Shown piece by piece: positions 7,076 through 15,135 of a stretch of 64,000 nucleotides of DNA (position 1 is its first letter; each line of letters begins with the position of its first letter). A model generated the notes under the pieces. The model was not told where the DNA came from. It was given only the letters and a program-made list of their open reading frames with translations, and did no database searches. Source of the stretch: Acidimicrobiaceae bacterium (GTDB lineage: Bacteria > Actinomycetota > Acidimicrobiia > Acidimicrobiales > Ilumatobacteraceae); assembly GCA_016722025.1 (NCBI GenBank), contig JADKGZ010000012.1, forward strand, positions 62,001 through 126,000, in the 5' to 3' direction. A program made the translations under genes and the position numbers.

Positions 7076-7894
7076 TCATGCCGCTCGCCGGTCGTCGTGC
7101 TGCTCATCGGCGAGCACGCGCAGCGCAGCCAGGCTGGCAGCGATGAGGCGACCGACGTGCACCTGACTGGTGCCGATGCGCTGAGCGATCTCCGCTTGGC
7201 TGAGCTCGTCGAAGAAGCGCAGTTCGAGGACACGACGCTCTCGCGGCGCGAGGTGGGCCAGCAGCGCGACCAGCACGGTGCGGTCGAGCATTGCATCGAA
7301 CCCGTCGCCTGGCTCGTCGCGTTTCGCGTCTGCTCGATCGAGTGTGGTGGCGTAGCGAGCGTTGTTCGCCTGCTGCACCTCGTTCACCAGGCCGGTGGTG
7401 ATCGCCAGTCTGTCGGCGATCTCGGCTGCGCGCGGGGTTCGGTGCAGGTCGGCTCGAAGATCGTCGGTGGCGCTGCCGACGGCGTTGCGCATGTCCTTGG
7501 CTCGACGGGGCACGTACACGGTCCAGGTGCGGTCACGGAAGTGACGGCGCAGCTCGCCCATGATGGTGGGCGTGGCATATGCCCCGAACGCCACTCCGTG
7601 CGAGGGATCGAACCGCTCGACCGCGTTGAGGAGGCCGATGCGAGCCACCTGCAACAGGTCGTCGAACGGTTCGCCTCGGTGTGAGAAGTGACGAGCGCCG
7701 CGCATGGCCATCCATGCCGCGTCGGCGACGATCTGGTCGCGCAACGCGATGGAGTGAGTACCTGAGTAGCGACACAGCGACTCGTCGAGCCGCAGAGAAT
7801 CGGCGGCACGTTGCTGGACGAGGGTGGGTTGAGCAGGCGGTGGCCGCTCGAGGGTTGCAGAAACCGGACCGGGCTCGTGCACGTGGTTCTCCAT
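7076..7894 (-). CDS. SigB/SigF-family alternative sigma factor (sigma-70 group 3)
   Basis: From ATG 7894 the protein has 272 residues. Region 2 is visible as FDDLLQVARIGLLNAVERFDPSHGVAFGAYATPTIMGELRRHFRD, followed by VYVPRRAKD. Region 3 holds TPRAAEIADRLAITTGLVNEV. Region 4 has the helix-turn-helix LSQAEIAQRIGTSQVHVGRLIAASLAAL. The 'F.aYA.ptI.GEl+R.fRD..W.v.vPR' core is typical of the stress/sporulation sigmas SigB/SigF. Such factors are usually held by an anti-sigma kinase, but none is adjacent. The start is uncertain: an upstream GTG at 8017 would add 41 poorly conserved residues. A terminator-like hairpin follows the gene. Confidence 0.9.
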   Translation of the reverse strand: MENHVHEPGPVSATLERPPPAQPTLVQQRAADSLRLDESLCRYSGTHSIALRDQIVADAAWMAMRGARHFSHRGEPFDDLLQVARIGLLNAVERFDPSHGVAFGAYATPTIMGELRRHFRDRTWTVYVPRRAKDMRNAVGSATDDLRADLHRTPRAAEIADRLAITTGLVNEVQQANNARYATTLDRADAKRDEPGDGFDAMLDRTVLVALLAHLAPRERRVLELRFFDELSQAEIAQRIGTSQVHVGRLIAASLAALRVLADEQHDDRRAA

Positions 7895-8044
7895 CGAGTT
7901 CGATGGCGCCACCTGGGACCGGAGCAACGCGACTGTGAGCAGCACCTCTGCTCTCGAGGAGACAGTACCGCCTGGACGAGCAAAGCGGGGGGCCTGGCCG
8001 ACACCGGAGATGAACACTTCGTGCCGGGTGGGGCCGTGTGGCCC

Positions 8045-9124
8045 TCAGTCGAGCTGGTAGCGGATGGGCAGCCGCTTGAGACCACTGACGAACGTGCTGC
8101 GGATGAGCTCGGGGTTGCCGGCCAGCTCGACGCTCTTCAAGCGGGGGAGCAGGGCGCCGAACAGCGCCTTCAGCTCCATCCGGGCGAGCATCGCGCCCAG
8201 GCAGTAGTGCACGCCGAAGCCGAATGCGAGGTGCTTGTTGGGCGTGCGGCCGATGTCGAACCGGAACGGATCGTCGAACACGTCCTCGTCGCGATTGGCC
8301 GACCAGTACGACAGCAGCACGTCCTGGCCGGCCTTGATGGTGGTGCCGCGCAGGTCGTAGTCGACCGTGGCGGTGCGCATGAAGTGCTTCACCGGGGTGG
8401 TCCAGCGGATCATCTCGTCGATGGCAGTGGCCATCAACGACGGGTCGGCCTGCAGCCGGGCGGGTTCTCCTTGCGGTCGGCGGTGATGCCGTCGAAGTAG
8501 GCGACGAAGTCGGCGACGGTCTGGATGATGCCGGCCATCACGTCGTCGTCACGCTTGAAGTCCTCGTCCTCGGCGCCGAACAGCTCCTGGGTGAGCTTGA
8601 GCATGCGGTAGTCGGTCTCAGGTAGGCCGAGGATGGCGAGGATCACGTACAGCGGGTACTGCATCGCGACGTCGCTGGCGAAATCGCACTCGCCGCCCAT
8701 CTCGATCATCTTGTCGATCGACCGCTCGGCCAGCTCCGCGAGGCGGGCGTCGAGCTTGGCGAGGTTCTTCGGCAGGAACCACTCGGCGGTGAGGTTGCGG
8801 TGCAAGCGGTGCTCGGGGTCGTCCATCTGCACGAGCGACTTCACGAGGTGGCCCTGCATGGCGCATCGCATCGGACTCCTTGGTACCGAGGATGGCGCGA
8901 GGTGCGTTGAGGAACTCGTTCTGGTGCAGCTCCACCTCCAACACGTCGGCGTGCTTGGTGAGCACGTAGAACGGATTGAAGTCGGGGTGCTCGACCCAGT
9001 GGATGGGGTCCTCCGCGCGCAGCTTTGCAGCTGCGGCGTGGAAGAAGGCCTCGTCGGTGAACGTGGTGCCGGTGAGGTAGGCGAGGCCCGCCTGCTCGAG
9101 GGTGAGATCGTCGTAGGTGGTCAT
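8045..9124 (-). pseudogene. Cytochrome P450, broken by a frameshift and an internal deletion
   Basis: Three frames together give one P450. Residues from MTTYDDLTLEQ to GTKESDAMR lie in frame 1. The piece MQGHLVKSLVQMDDPEHR to FDGITADRKENP lies in a second frame. MATAIDEMIRWTTPVKHFMRTA (the ExxR region) to FGFGVHYCLGAMLAR (heme Cys loop) and the C-terminus lie in a third. Between KENP and the ExxR region some 55-60 residues are missing, including the I-helix A-G-x-D/E-T oxygen-activation motif. Even if the frames were repaired the enzyme could not work. The sequence resembles actinobacterial P450s of the CYP125/CYP142/CYP124 sort (sterol or branched lipids). It diverges from a TetR gene with a palindrome in between. 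Confidence 0.85.
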
Positions 9125-9134
9125 GCTGCCGGAA

Positions 9135-9150
9135 CATACCACGGGGTATG
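9135..9150. promoter_or_regulatory. Palindromic operator candidate (CATACC-n4-GGTATG)
   Basis: A 16-base inverted repeat with 6-base arms lies between the divergent P450 remnant and the TetR gene. The position, just upstream of both starts, is typical of a TetR-type autoregulatory operator. Confidence 0.5.
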
Positions 9151-9200
9151 GCGCCGCACGGAAGCCGGATCACACCGAGCCGCGACCCGCCGCGGCGGTG

Positions 9201-9206
9201 CAGAAT
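9201..9206 (+). promoter_or_regulatory. Putative -10 (CAGAAT) of TetR gene
   Basis: CAGAAT fits NANNNT and stands 6 bases before the GTG at 9213, as in other leaderless genes here. It is weaker than the TANNNT cases. Confidence 0.3.
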
Positions 9207-9212
9207 GGGCGA

Positions 9213-9791
9213 GTGGAAGCCCTCGACCAGCACGACTACTTCGACACAGGGATGCAGCTGTTGGCGCTCGGAGGAGTGCGGGCGGTCACGGTCGCTCGCC
9301 TGTGCTCGGCGCTGGGGGTCACCAAGGGTTCGTTCTACCACCACTTCCGTGGCGTCGAGGACTACAAGACGCAGCTGCTGGCTCATTGGTCGAGCGAGGG
9401 CGAACGGCAGGTGCTGGTGGCTGCCGATGCCGTAGCCGACCCGATGGAACGGCTGACGGTGCTGCGCGAGCTCGGCATCGCCCTGCACCACGAGGCCGAG
9501 GTCGCCATCCGCGCCTGGTCGCGCACCGACGCAGCGGCGTGGAGCGTGCGCGAGAAGGTGGATGCCGCTCGCGAGCGCACGGTCGCCGAGGCCTACCGCG
9601 AGGTAGGAGTCGCCACCGACGTGGCGCAGATGCTCGGTCGGCTCGGTGTTGCCGTGCTCGTCGGCGCGCAGCACCGTGGAGAGGCCACGGACCGCGACTC
9701 GCTCCGCGAGATGTACCTGCGCCTGCACGAGATGACGATGGCGACGTGGGGTACCGACCGAGTGCACACGTCGAAGGAGCTCACGCGTTGA
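9213..9791 (+). CDS. TetR-family transcriptional regulator
   Basis: From GTG 9213 the protein has 192 residues. The N-terminal helix-turn-helix is clear: AVTVARLCSALGVTKGSFYHHFRGVEDYKTQLL, where 'vs...ia..lGvtkgsfYhHF..Kd.L' is the TetR pattern. The rest is a helical ligand/dimer domain of unknown specificity. It faces the P450 remnant across a palindrome and overlaps the downstream hydrolase (TTGA). It probably represses itself, the hydrolase and once the P450. I chose the GTG because an upstream extension would run across the palindrome and into the neighbour's start. Confidence 0.88.
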   Translation: MEALDQHDYFDTGMQLLALGGVRAVTVARLCSALGVTKGSFYHHFRGVEDYKTQLLAHWSSEGERQVLVAADAVADPMERLTVLRELGIALHHEAEVAIRAWSRTDAAAWSVREKVDAARERTVAEAYREVGVATDVAQMLGRLGVAVLVGAQHRGEATDRDSLREMYLRLHEMTMATWGTDRVHTSKELTR

Positions 9792-10741
9792 CTGGAACGA
9801 CCTGGCGACCGGCCGTGCTGGCCGACTTCGAGCACGCGACGCTGGCCGTGCCCTTCCGGGGCAGCACCATCGACGCCGTCGTGGTGCGGCGTGCTGCCTC
9901 GCCCGTCGCCGGTGGGGCGGCGGTGCTGTACGTGCACGGGTTCGGCGACTACTTCTTCCAGACGCATCTCGCCGCGTTCTACGAGGCCCTGGGCGTGCGG
10001 TTCTACGCGCTCGACCTGCGCCGCCACGGGCGCGCGCTGCGCAAGGGGCAGTTGCCGAACTTCACTGCCGACATCGACGAGTACCTCGACGACGTCTCTG
10101 CTGCCATCGGGCTGCTGCAGGCGCAGGAGGGTGTGGAGTGGTTGCTGCTCAACGGCCACTCCACGGGTGGCCTGGTCGCCGCGTTGTACGCGCACCGTGG
10201 TCCTCGGCGCAGCGATGTCGACGCGGTGTTCCTCAACAGCCCGTTCCTCGACATGAACCTTCCTGCGTGGCAGGAGGCCGTGCTCGAGCCGGTGCTGTCG
10301 GCAGTCGGCCGCATCGTGCCGTCGCTCAAGCTGCCCGGCCTGTCGTCGCTGTACGGCGAGAGCCTCCATGCCGACCACCGCGGCGAGTGGTCGTTCGATC
10401 TGGCCTGGAAGCCGCTCGCCGGGTTCCCCGCACGCGCCGGCTGGTTCCGCGCCATCCACCGGGCGCAGGCCGAGGTTGCGGGCGGCCTGTCCATCGCGCA
10501 GCCGGTGCTGTTGCTGCACGCCGGTCGCAGCGCGCACCCCAAGGAGTGGAATGCCGACGTGCTGTCGGCCGACATCGTGCTCGACGTGGCCGACATGGAG
10601 CGGCTCGCGCCCGGGCTGGGTTCACGAGTGGAGGTGGGCAGCGTCGACGGTGGCATTCACGACCTCGTGCTGTCGCGCGAACCCGCTCGTGCGCGCACCT
10701 TCGAACTGCTCGCCGAGTGGCTCCGCGGGGCACGCTCCTGA
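9788..10741 (+). CDS. Alpha/beta hydrolase (lysophospholipase-like)
   Basis: Start TTG 9788 overlaps the TetR stop as TTGA; this gives 317 residues. The oxyanion region is AVLYVHGFGDYFF (about 45-57) and the nucleophile elbow is LNGHSTGGLVAA with Ser125. The late IHDLVLS supplies the likely catalytic His, and an Asp lies in the LSADIVLDVAD region. The pattern 'DlRrhGrs....' and 'NGHStGGl..al' resembles monoacylglycerol lipase/lysophospholipase-type hydrolases (Hydrolase_4). No signal peptide is seen. Co-transcription with a TetR repressor next to a P450 suggests a role in handling a lipid or xenobiotic ester; this is inference. Confidence 0.85.
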   Translation: MTGTTWRPAVLADFEHATLAVPFRGSTIDAVVVRRAASPVAGGAAVLYVHGFGDYFFQTHLAAFYEALGVRFYALDLRRHGRALRKGQLPNFTADIDEYLDDVSAAIGLLQAQEGVEWLLLNGHSTGGLVAALYAHRGPRRSDVDAVFLNSPFLDMNLPAWQEAVLEPVLSAVGRIVPSLKLPGLSSLYGESLHADHRGEWSFDLAWKPLAGFPARAGWFRAIHRAQAEVAGGLSIAQPVLLLHAGRSAHPKEWNADVLSADIVLDVADMERLAPGLGSRVEVGSVDGGIHDLVLSREPARARTFELLAEWLRGARS

Positions 10742-10749
10742 GGCCTGGC

Positions 10750-11361
10750 TCAGTAGATCGTCTGACGGATCCGTTCTGGGTAGGCATCGTCGTATGCGGT
10801 GCCGTCGAACTCGCCGCCCGTGATCAACTCGTTGATCTGGCCGACGCTGGGCAGGTCGGCAGCGTCGCGAAAGGCGGCGACATCCCAGAGGCGTGAGCGG
10901 ATGAGCGCTTTCGGGCATTGCGTGTACACCGATTCGATGCTGACCACGATGACGGTGGCCGGCAGCTTGTCGTCGATCGCGAACTGTTGACGCAGCTGCT
11001 GGTCGGTGGTGAGCACGGCGGTGCCGTTGACCCGCAGCGTGACGCCGATGCCGGGCACCAGGAACAGCAGCCCGATGCGCGGATCGGTGACGAGGTTGCG
11101 CAACGTGTCGAGCCGGTTGTTGCCGCGCCGGTCGGGCAGCAGCAGCGTGCGTTCGTCGGGCACGCGCACGAAGCCGGCCGGGTCGCCACGTGGCGAGCAG
11201 TCGAGCCCGCCTGCGCCGGAAGTGGCGATGAGGACGAAGGGGGAGGCGCTCACGTACTCCTGATGCAGCGGCGTCAGGTGATCGATCTCCTTGGTGAGCG
11301 AGCTGGGAACGGGCTCGCCGTACAGGGCTTCCAGCTCGGCGAGCGTTCGAACGATGTGCAC
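10750..11361 (-). CDS. PPOX-class FMN-dependent enzyme (pyridoxamine 5'-phosphate oxidase fold)
   Basis: This 203-residue protein carries SPFVLIATSGAGGLDCSPRGDPAGFVRVPDERTLLLPDRRGNNRLDTLRNLVTDPRIGLLFLVPG. That is the split-barrel FMN-binding core with the 'sPRGD..gfv.v.d..tl..PDr.GN.r.dtl.Ni..dp.igllFlvPG' signature of the DR_2398/MSMEG_1061-like PPOX subfamily. Such proteins bind FMN or F420-like flavins and reduce small molecules; the substrate is not predictable. The length is usual. GTG 11361 is supported by TACTCT exactly 6 bases upstream. It is transcribed away from the desaturase gene. Confidence 0.88.
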   Translation of the reverse strand: MHIVRTLAELEALYGEPVPSSLTKEIDHLTPLHQEYVSASPFVLIATSGAGGLDCSPRGDPAGFVRVPDERTLLLPDRRGNNRLDTLRNLVTDPRIGLLFLVPGIGVTLRVNGTAVLTTDQQLRQQFAIDDKLPATVIVVSIESVYTQCPKALIRSRLWDVAAFRDAADLPSVGQINELITGGEFDGTAYDDAYPERIRQTIY

Positions 11362-11367
11362 GTGCGC

Positions 11368-11373
11368 AGAGTA
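11368..11373 (-). promoter_or_regulatory. Putative -10 (TACTCT) of leaderless PPOX gene
   Basis: TACTCT on the minus strand, then 6 bases, then GTG 11361. Confidence 0.5.
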
Positions 11374-11417
11374 CCGGTGGGAGCCGAGGCGCTCGTTGCG
11401 AAATTCATCGGAGAAGT

Positions 11418-11439
11418 CCCTACCTACCGGTCAGTAGGG
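11418..11439. promoter_or_regulatory. 22-bp TetR-type operator upstream of the desaturase
   Basis: The site is an interrupted palindrome, CCCTAC-n2-ACCGGT-n2-GTAGGG, symmetric at 18 of 22 positions and centred on ACCGGT. It lies 16 bases before the GTG of the desaturase and immediately upstream of its putative -10 (TAAGCT), so a bound repressor would block RNA polymerase. ACCGGT-centred palindromes are common targets of actinobacterial TetR repressors. No TetR gene is adjacent. Confidence 0.65.
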
Positions 11440-11443
11440 AGAG

Positions 11444-11449
11444 TAAGCT
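11444..11449 (+). promoter_or_regulatory. Putative -10 (TAAGCT) of leaderless desaturase gene
   Basis: TAAGCT, then 6 bases, then GTG 11456. The operator ends 5 bases upstream. Confidence 0.55.
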
Positions 11450-11455
11450 GACACC

Positions 11456-12520
11456 GTGACGAGTTCCGACACCAGTGCCCACACCGCGGTTCTTCCCCCT
11501 CGTACCCACTCCCTCAACGATGTGCGCGACATCATCCCGGCGTCGTGCTATCAGCGCTCCACCGGCCGCGCCGTGCTGGCGCTGATCCAGGCGTGGGTGC
11601 TCTACGCCATCCCGATGGTGGGCCTGGCCCTCACCAACACCTGGTGGGCGCTGCTGGTGTGGTGGGCGCTCGCCGGCCTGGCCGTGTCGGGGCTGTTCGT
11701 CCTCGGTCACGACGCCTCGCATGGTGCGCTGCTCGATTCGCGAAAGGCCAACCGGGTCGTCGCGCAGGTGTGCATGGTGCCCAGCTTCCACGTGGAGGCG
11801 GCATGGGATCTGGGTCACAACCGCATCCATCACGGCTACACCACTCGCCAGGGCTTCGACTTCGTGTGGCATCCGGCCACGGTGCAGGAGTATGCGGCCA
11901 TGGGCCGCTTCGCCCGGTTGCGTCATCGTGTCGAGTGGTCGCGCCTGGGCTCGGGGGCGTACTTCCTGCGCACCGTGTGGTGGCAGAAGATGTGGCGGTT
12001 CAATGCGCCCGGCAAGCGCCACGACGCCATCGTGCGCGACAAGCTGGTGCTCAGCGCGGTGCTGCTGCTCGCCTTCGGTGGCGCCGCCACCTTCGGCGCG
12101 CTCACCGATGGAGTGTTCGGTGCGTTCTGGGTGCCGTTCAAGATGCTCGTCGTGCCGTTCCTGCTGTTCGTGCAGGTGATCGGGTGGACGGTGTACGTGC
12201 ACCACGTCGCCCCCGACATCCGCTGGTGGCCGCGCAAGGAGTGGTCGCAGTTCAAGGGGCAGATGGAGAGCACCACCATCCTGCGGGTGCCCGCAGTGGT
12301 CAACCGGCTGTTCTTCCACAACATCTTCGTCCACGTGCCGCACCACGTCGACGCGCGCATCCCGTTCCACCAACTGCCTGCTGCCGCCACCGCCATTGCC
12401 GAGGCGTACCCGCAGACCGTGCGCTCCGGCAAGCTCTCGCTGCGCGAGTACGTCCGCGACGCGAAGGCGTGCAAGCTCTACGACTTCGACGCCGGAACCT
12501 GGTTGCCCTACCCGCGGTGA
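11456..12520 (+). CDS. Membrane fatty-acid desaturase/hydroxylase
   Basis: This 354-residue protein has the three histidine boxes of membrane di-iron desaturases: HDASH (85-89), HNRIHH (121-126) and HVPHH (about 293-297). Hydrophobic segments at about 40-80 and 200-245 provide the usual four spans. It should introduce a double bond or hydroxyl group into an acyl chain at the membrane, using O2 and a reduced ferredoxin or flavoprotein. The longer first gap and the third box as HVPHH resemble the FADS-type family rather than the stearoyl-CoA type. The gene is probably leaderless and controlled by a palindromic operator, so membrane fluidity may be regulated here. Confidence 0.9.
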   Translation: MTSSDTSAHTAVLPPRTHSLNDVRDIIPASCYQRSTGRAVLALIQAWVLYAIPMVGLALTNTWWALLVWWALAGLAVSGLFVLGHDASHGALLDSRKANRVVAQVCMVPSFHVEAAWDLGHNRIHHGYTTRQGFDFVWHPATVQEYAAMGRFARLRHRVEWSRLGSGAYFLRTVWWQKMWRFNAPGKRHDAIVRDKLVLSAVLLLAFGGAATFGALTDGVFGAFWVPFKMLVVPFLLFVQVIGWTVYVHHVAPDIRWWPRKEWSQFKGQMESTTILRVPAVVNRLFFHNIFVHVPHHVDARIPFHQLPAAATAIAEAYPQTVRSGKLSLREYVRDAKACKLYDFDAGTWLPYPR

Positions 12521-12552
12521 GGGTCTCGCTGGCGATTGCTCCGGTGCACCGA

Positions 12553-12558
12553 TAGGTT
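12553..12558 (+). promoter_or_regulatory. Putative -10 (TAGGTT) of leaderless coxL-like gene
   Basis: TAGGTT, then 6 bases, then ATG 12565. Confidence 0.5.
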
Positions 12559-12564
12559 CACGCG

Positions 12565-14964
12565 ATGGCTGGTTCGATTCTCGGCACCCGGGTGCTGCGC
12601 ACAGAAGATCCGGAACTGCTGACGGGTGCCGGTCGCTTCGTCGACGACCTGCTACTGCACGACCCGTTGCACGTCGTGTTCGTCAGATCCGAGATGGCGC
12701 ACGCGCGCCTGCTCGAAGTGCACTCGGAGCAGGCGCGGGCGATGCCTGGTGTGGTGGCCGTGCTCACCGCCGCCGACCTCGGTGTTCGCCCGCACCACGG
12801 GATGGTCAAGGTGCACGACGACTTCGCTCGTTCGCCGCTGGCCGAGGGCAAGGTGCGCTTCGTCGGTGAGGCCGTCGCCGCTGTCGTCGCCGAGTCGGCG
12901 GTGCAGGCACGTGATGCCGCCGATCTGGTGGTGGTCGACTACGAGCCGCTCGCGGCGGTGGTCGATGCCGAGGAGGCGCTGGCCGAGGGTGCGCCGGTGC
13001 TGTTCGAGCCGCACGGCGACAACATCGCGGTGGCCGCGACCGACCCGGTGCAACCAGGGTTGTTCGGCGACGCCGACATCGTGGTGCGCGGCAGGTACGT
13101 CAACCAGCGCGTCGCCGTCGCCCCATTGGAGCCACACGCGGCTGCCGCGGTCGTCGGCGCAGATGGTCGGCTGACGTTCTACGGCAGCACCCAGATGCCG
13201 CACCTGTTGCACCAGTTGCTCAGCAGAGCGCTGCGGCTCGACAAGTCGCGGATTCGCGTGATCACCCCGCACGTCGGCGGGGGCTTCGGCGGCAAGGCAG
13301 GGCTGTATCCCGAGCAGGTCGTCGTGGCGGTCGCCGCGCTGCAGTTGGGTCGGCCGGTCACGTGGATGTCGACCCGTAGCGAGGACATGGTGTCGCTCGC
13401 GCACAGCCGGGGCCAGGTGCAGTACGTCGAGCTGGGTTGCCGCCGCGACGGCACGTTCACCGGGTTGCGCGTGCGGCTGGTGGGCGATGGAGGCGCGTAT
13501 CCGGGGCTCGGCGCGTTCCTGCCGGCAGGCACCCGCCGCATGTCGAACGGTACGTATGCGTTCACGGGCATCCAGTTCGATGTGTTGGTGGCAGCGACCA
13601 ACACCACTCCCATGGGGGCCTACCGCGGCGCTGGTCGGCCGGAGGCGACGGCTCTGCTCGAGCGCGCCGTCGACCATGCGGCGCTCACCTTGGGCATCGA
13701 CCCCATCGAGATCCGGCGGCGCAACCTGCTGGCCGACGACGTGTTCCCGTTCCACACGCTCACCGGCATCACGTACGACAGCGGGGCGTACTCCACTCCG
13801 CTCGAGGAAGTGGCCCGGTTGGCGGGGTACGACGAGCTTCGTCGGCAGCAAGCGGCGCGCCGCGCCAGTGGTGATCGAGTGTTGCTCGGCATCGGGGTGG
13901 CGATGTACGTGGAGATCACCGCCGGTGGTGGCGCCAGCGAGTACGGCTCGGTGGCGGTGCACCCCGATGGCAGTGCCACGGTGATGGCCGGCACCTCGGC
14001 GCATGGCCAGGGCCACCAGACGGCGTTCGCGATGATCGTCAGCGCACAGACGGGCATCCCGGTGCAGCGCATCCGCCTGGTGCAGAGCGACACCGACCTG
14101 GTGCGCAGCGGCGGCGGCACCGGGGGCTCGCGCTCGTTGCAGTTGGGTGGTTCGGCAGTGCATCGGGCCACGGAAGCCATGGTGCACAAGGCGCGTCGGC
14201 TCGCGGCCCGCCTGCTGGAGGCCGACGAGGCCGACATCGTCGTCGACATCGCGGCCGGCACCGTTGGCGTGGCGGGCGTGCCGTCGTCGGCGTTCGACTG
14301 GGCAGCGCTGGCGCTCGCTGCCGAGCAGCATGCCGACGCGGTCGACCACGCCGACGGCACGCTGGGGCTCGCCGCACAGCTCGACTTCGACCAGGGCGAC
14401 GCGACGTTCCCGTTCGGCGCGCACATCGCCGTGGTGGAGGTCGACCGCGACACCGGCAAGGTCGCCGTGTTGCGGCACATCGCCGTCGACGATTGCGGCG
14501 TGGTGCTGAACCCGCTGCTGGTGGAGGGCCAGCAGCACGGAGGTGTCGCCGCGGGCGTCAGCCAGGCGTTGTACGAACACGTTCGGTACGACACCGATGG
14601 CAACCCGCTCACCGCCAACTTCATGGACTACGCCTTCCCGTCGGCCGCAGAGTTCCCCAGCTTCGAGGTGCACAGCACGCAGACCCCCACGCCGTTGAAC
14701 CCGCTGGGGGCCAAGGGCATCGGCGAAGCCAGCACCATCGGCAGCACGCCAGCGGTGCAGAACGCGGTCATCGACGCGTTGGCACACCTGGGCGTGCGGC
14801 ACCTCGACCTGCCGTGCACCAGCGAGCGTGTGTGGCGAGCCATCGAGCAGGCCGAGTCGGGCACGTTGCCCGACCCGTGGAGCGAGCCGCCATCGGTGTT
14901 CGCTCGCATCGCCGCCGGGCAGCAGGTCGACGAAGCCGGTCTCCATGCCGCGGAGGGCATCTGA
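12565..14964 (+). CDS. Form II CoxL-like molybdopterin hydroxylase, large subunit
   Basis: This 799-residue protein is a full large subunit of the xanthine dehydrogenase/CO dehydrogenase family, which carries the molybdopterin cytosine dinucleotide site. Visible parts are RTEDPELLTGAGRFVDD at the start, FVGEAVAAVVAES, PHVGGGFGGK (about 235-244), AYRGAGRPEA (about 352-361), GTSAHGQGHQT and the late GAKGIGEAST. The active-site loop AYRGAGR marks form II; true aerobic CO dehydrogenase (form I) has AYRCSFR. Its substrate is therefore probably an aldehyde, purine or other heterocycle rather than CO. The FAD (CoxM) and 2Fe-2S (CoxS) subunit genes are not adjacent, which is unusual. The start is supported by TAGGTT at -12. 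Confidence 0.92.
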   Translation: MAGSILGTRVLRTEDPELLTGAGRFVDDLLLHDPLHVVFVRSEMAHARLLEVHSEQARAMPGVVAVLTAADLGVRPHHGMVKVHDDFARSPLAEGKVRFVGEAVAAVVAESAVQARDAADLVVVDYEPLAAVVDAEEALAEGAPVLFEPHGDNIAVAATDPVQPGLFGDADIVVRGRYVNQRVAVAPLEPHAAAAVVGADGRLTFYGSTQMPHLLHQLLSRALRLDKSRIRVITPHVGGGFGGKAGLYPEQVVVAVAALQLGRPVTWMSTRSEDMVSLAHSRGQVQYVELGCRRDGTFTGLRVRLVGDGGAYPGLGAFLPAGTRRMSNGTYAFTGIQFDVLVAATNTTPMGAYRGAGRPEATALLERAVDHAALTLGIDPIEIRRRNLLADDVFPFHTLTGITYDSGAYSTPLEEVARLAGYDELRRQQAARRASGDRVLLGIGVAMYVEITAGGGASEYGSVAVHPDGSATVMAGTSAHGQGHQTAFAMIVSAQTGIPVQRIRLVQSDTDLVRSGGGTGGSRSLQLGGSAVHRATEAMVHKARRLAARLLEADEADIVVDIAAGTVGVAGVPSSAFDWAALALAAEQHADAVDHADGTLGLAAQLDFDQGDATFPFGAHIAVVEVDRDTGKVAVLRHIAVDDCGVVLNPLLVEGQQHGGVAAGVSQALYEHVRYDTDGNPLTANFMDYAFPSAAEFPSFEVHSTQTPTPLNPLGAKGIGEASTIGSTPAVQNAVIDALAHLGVRHLDLPCTSERVWRAIEQAESGTLPDPWSEPPSVFARIAAGQQVDEAGLHAAEGI

Positions 14965-15135
14965 CGCCTCGACGCGCTCACTCGGCGCACGGTTCGCGGG
15001 GTACCGGCTGGCAGTACAGGTGTGTCGGTCTCGTGGCACGGGAACCACGGTTGGCACCCCCCGGAACTGCAGATGTCGTCTGCTTCGAACGTGTAGTCCA
15101 CCAGTCGCCCGTCGGCGTGGCGGCTGCCCGGCCCG
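14965..15135. other. 171-base gap between convergent genes
   Basis: No complete gene was seen. On the minus strand one frame downstream of the glycosyltransferase stop reads DGRLVDYTFEADDICSSGG and then CQPWFPCHETDTPVLPAG. It looks protein-like but has no proper start or nearby stop. It may be a gene remnant or chance. Confidence 0.3.

Noticed and set aside
12565..14964. Annotation as aerobic CO dehydrogenase
   Set aside because: The active-site loop is AYRGAGR (form II), not AYRCSFR, and the other subunits are missing.
12652..15057. An 800-codon minus-strand open frame over coxL
   Set aside because: It is antisense to a complete molybdoenzyme with no protein-like features.
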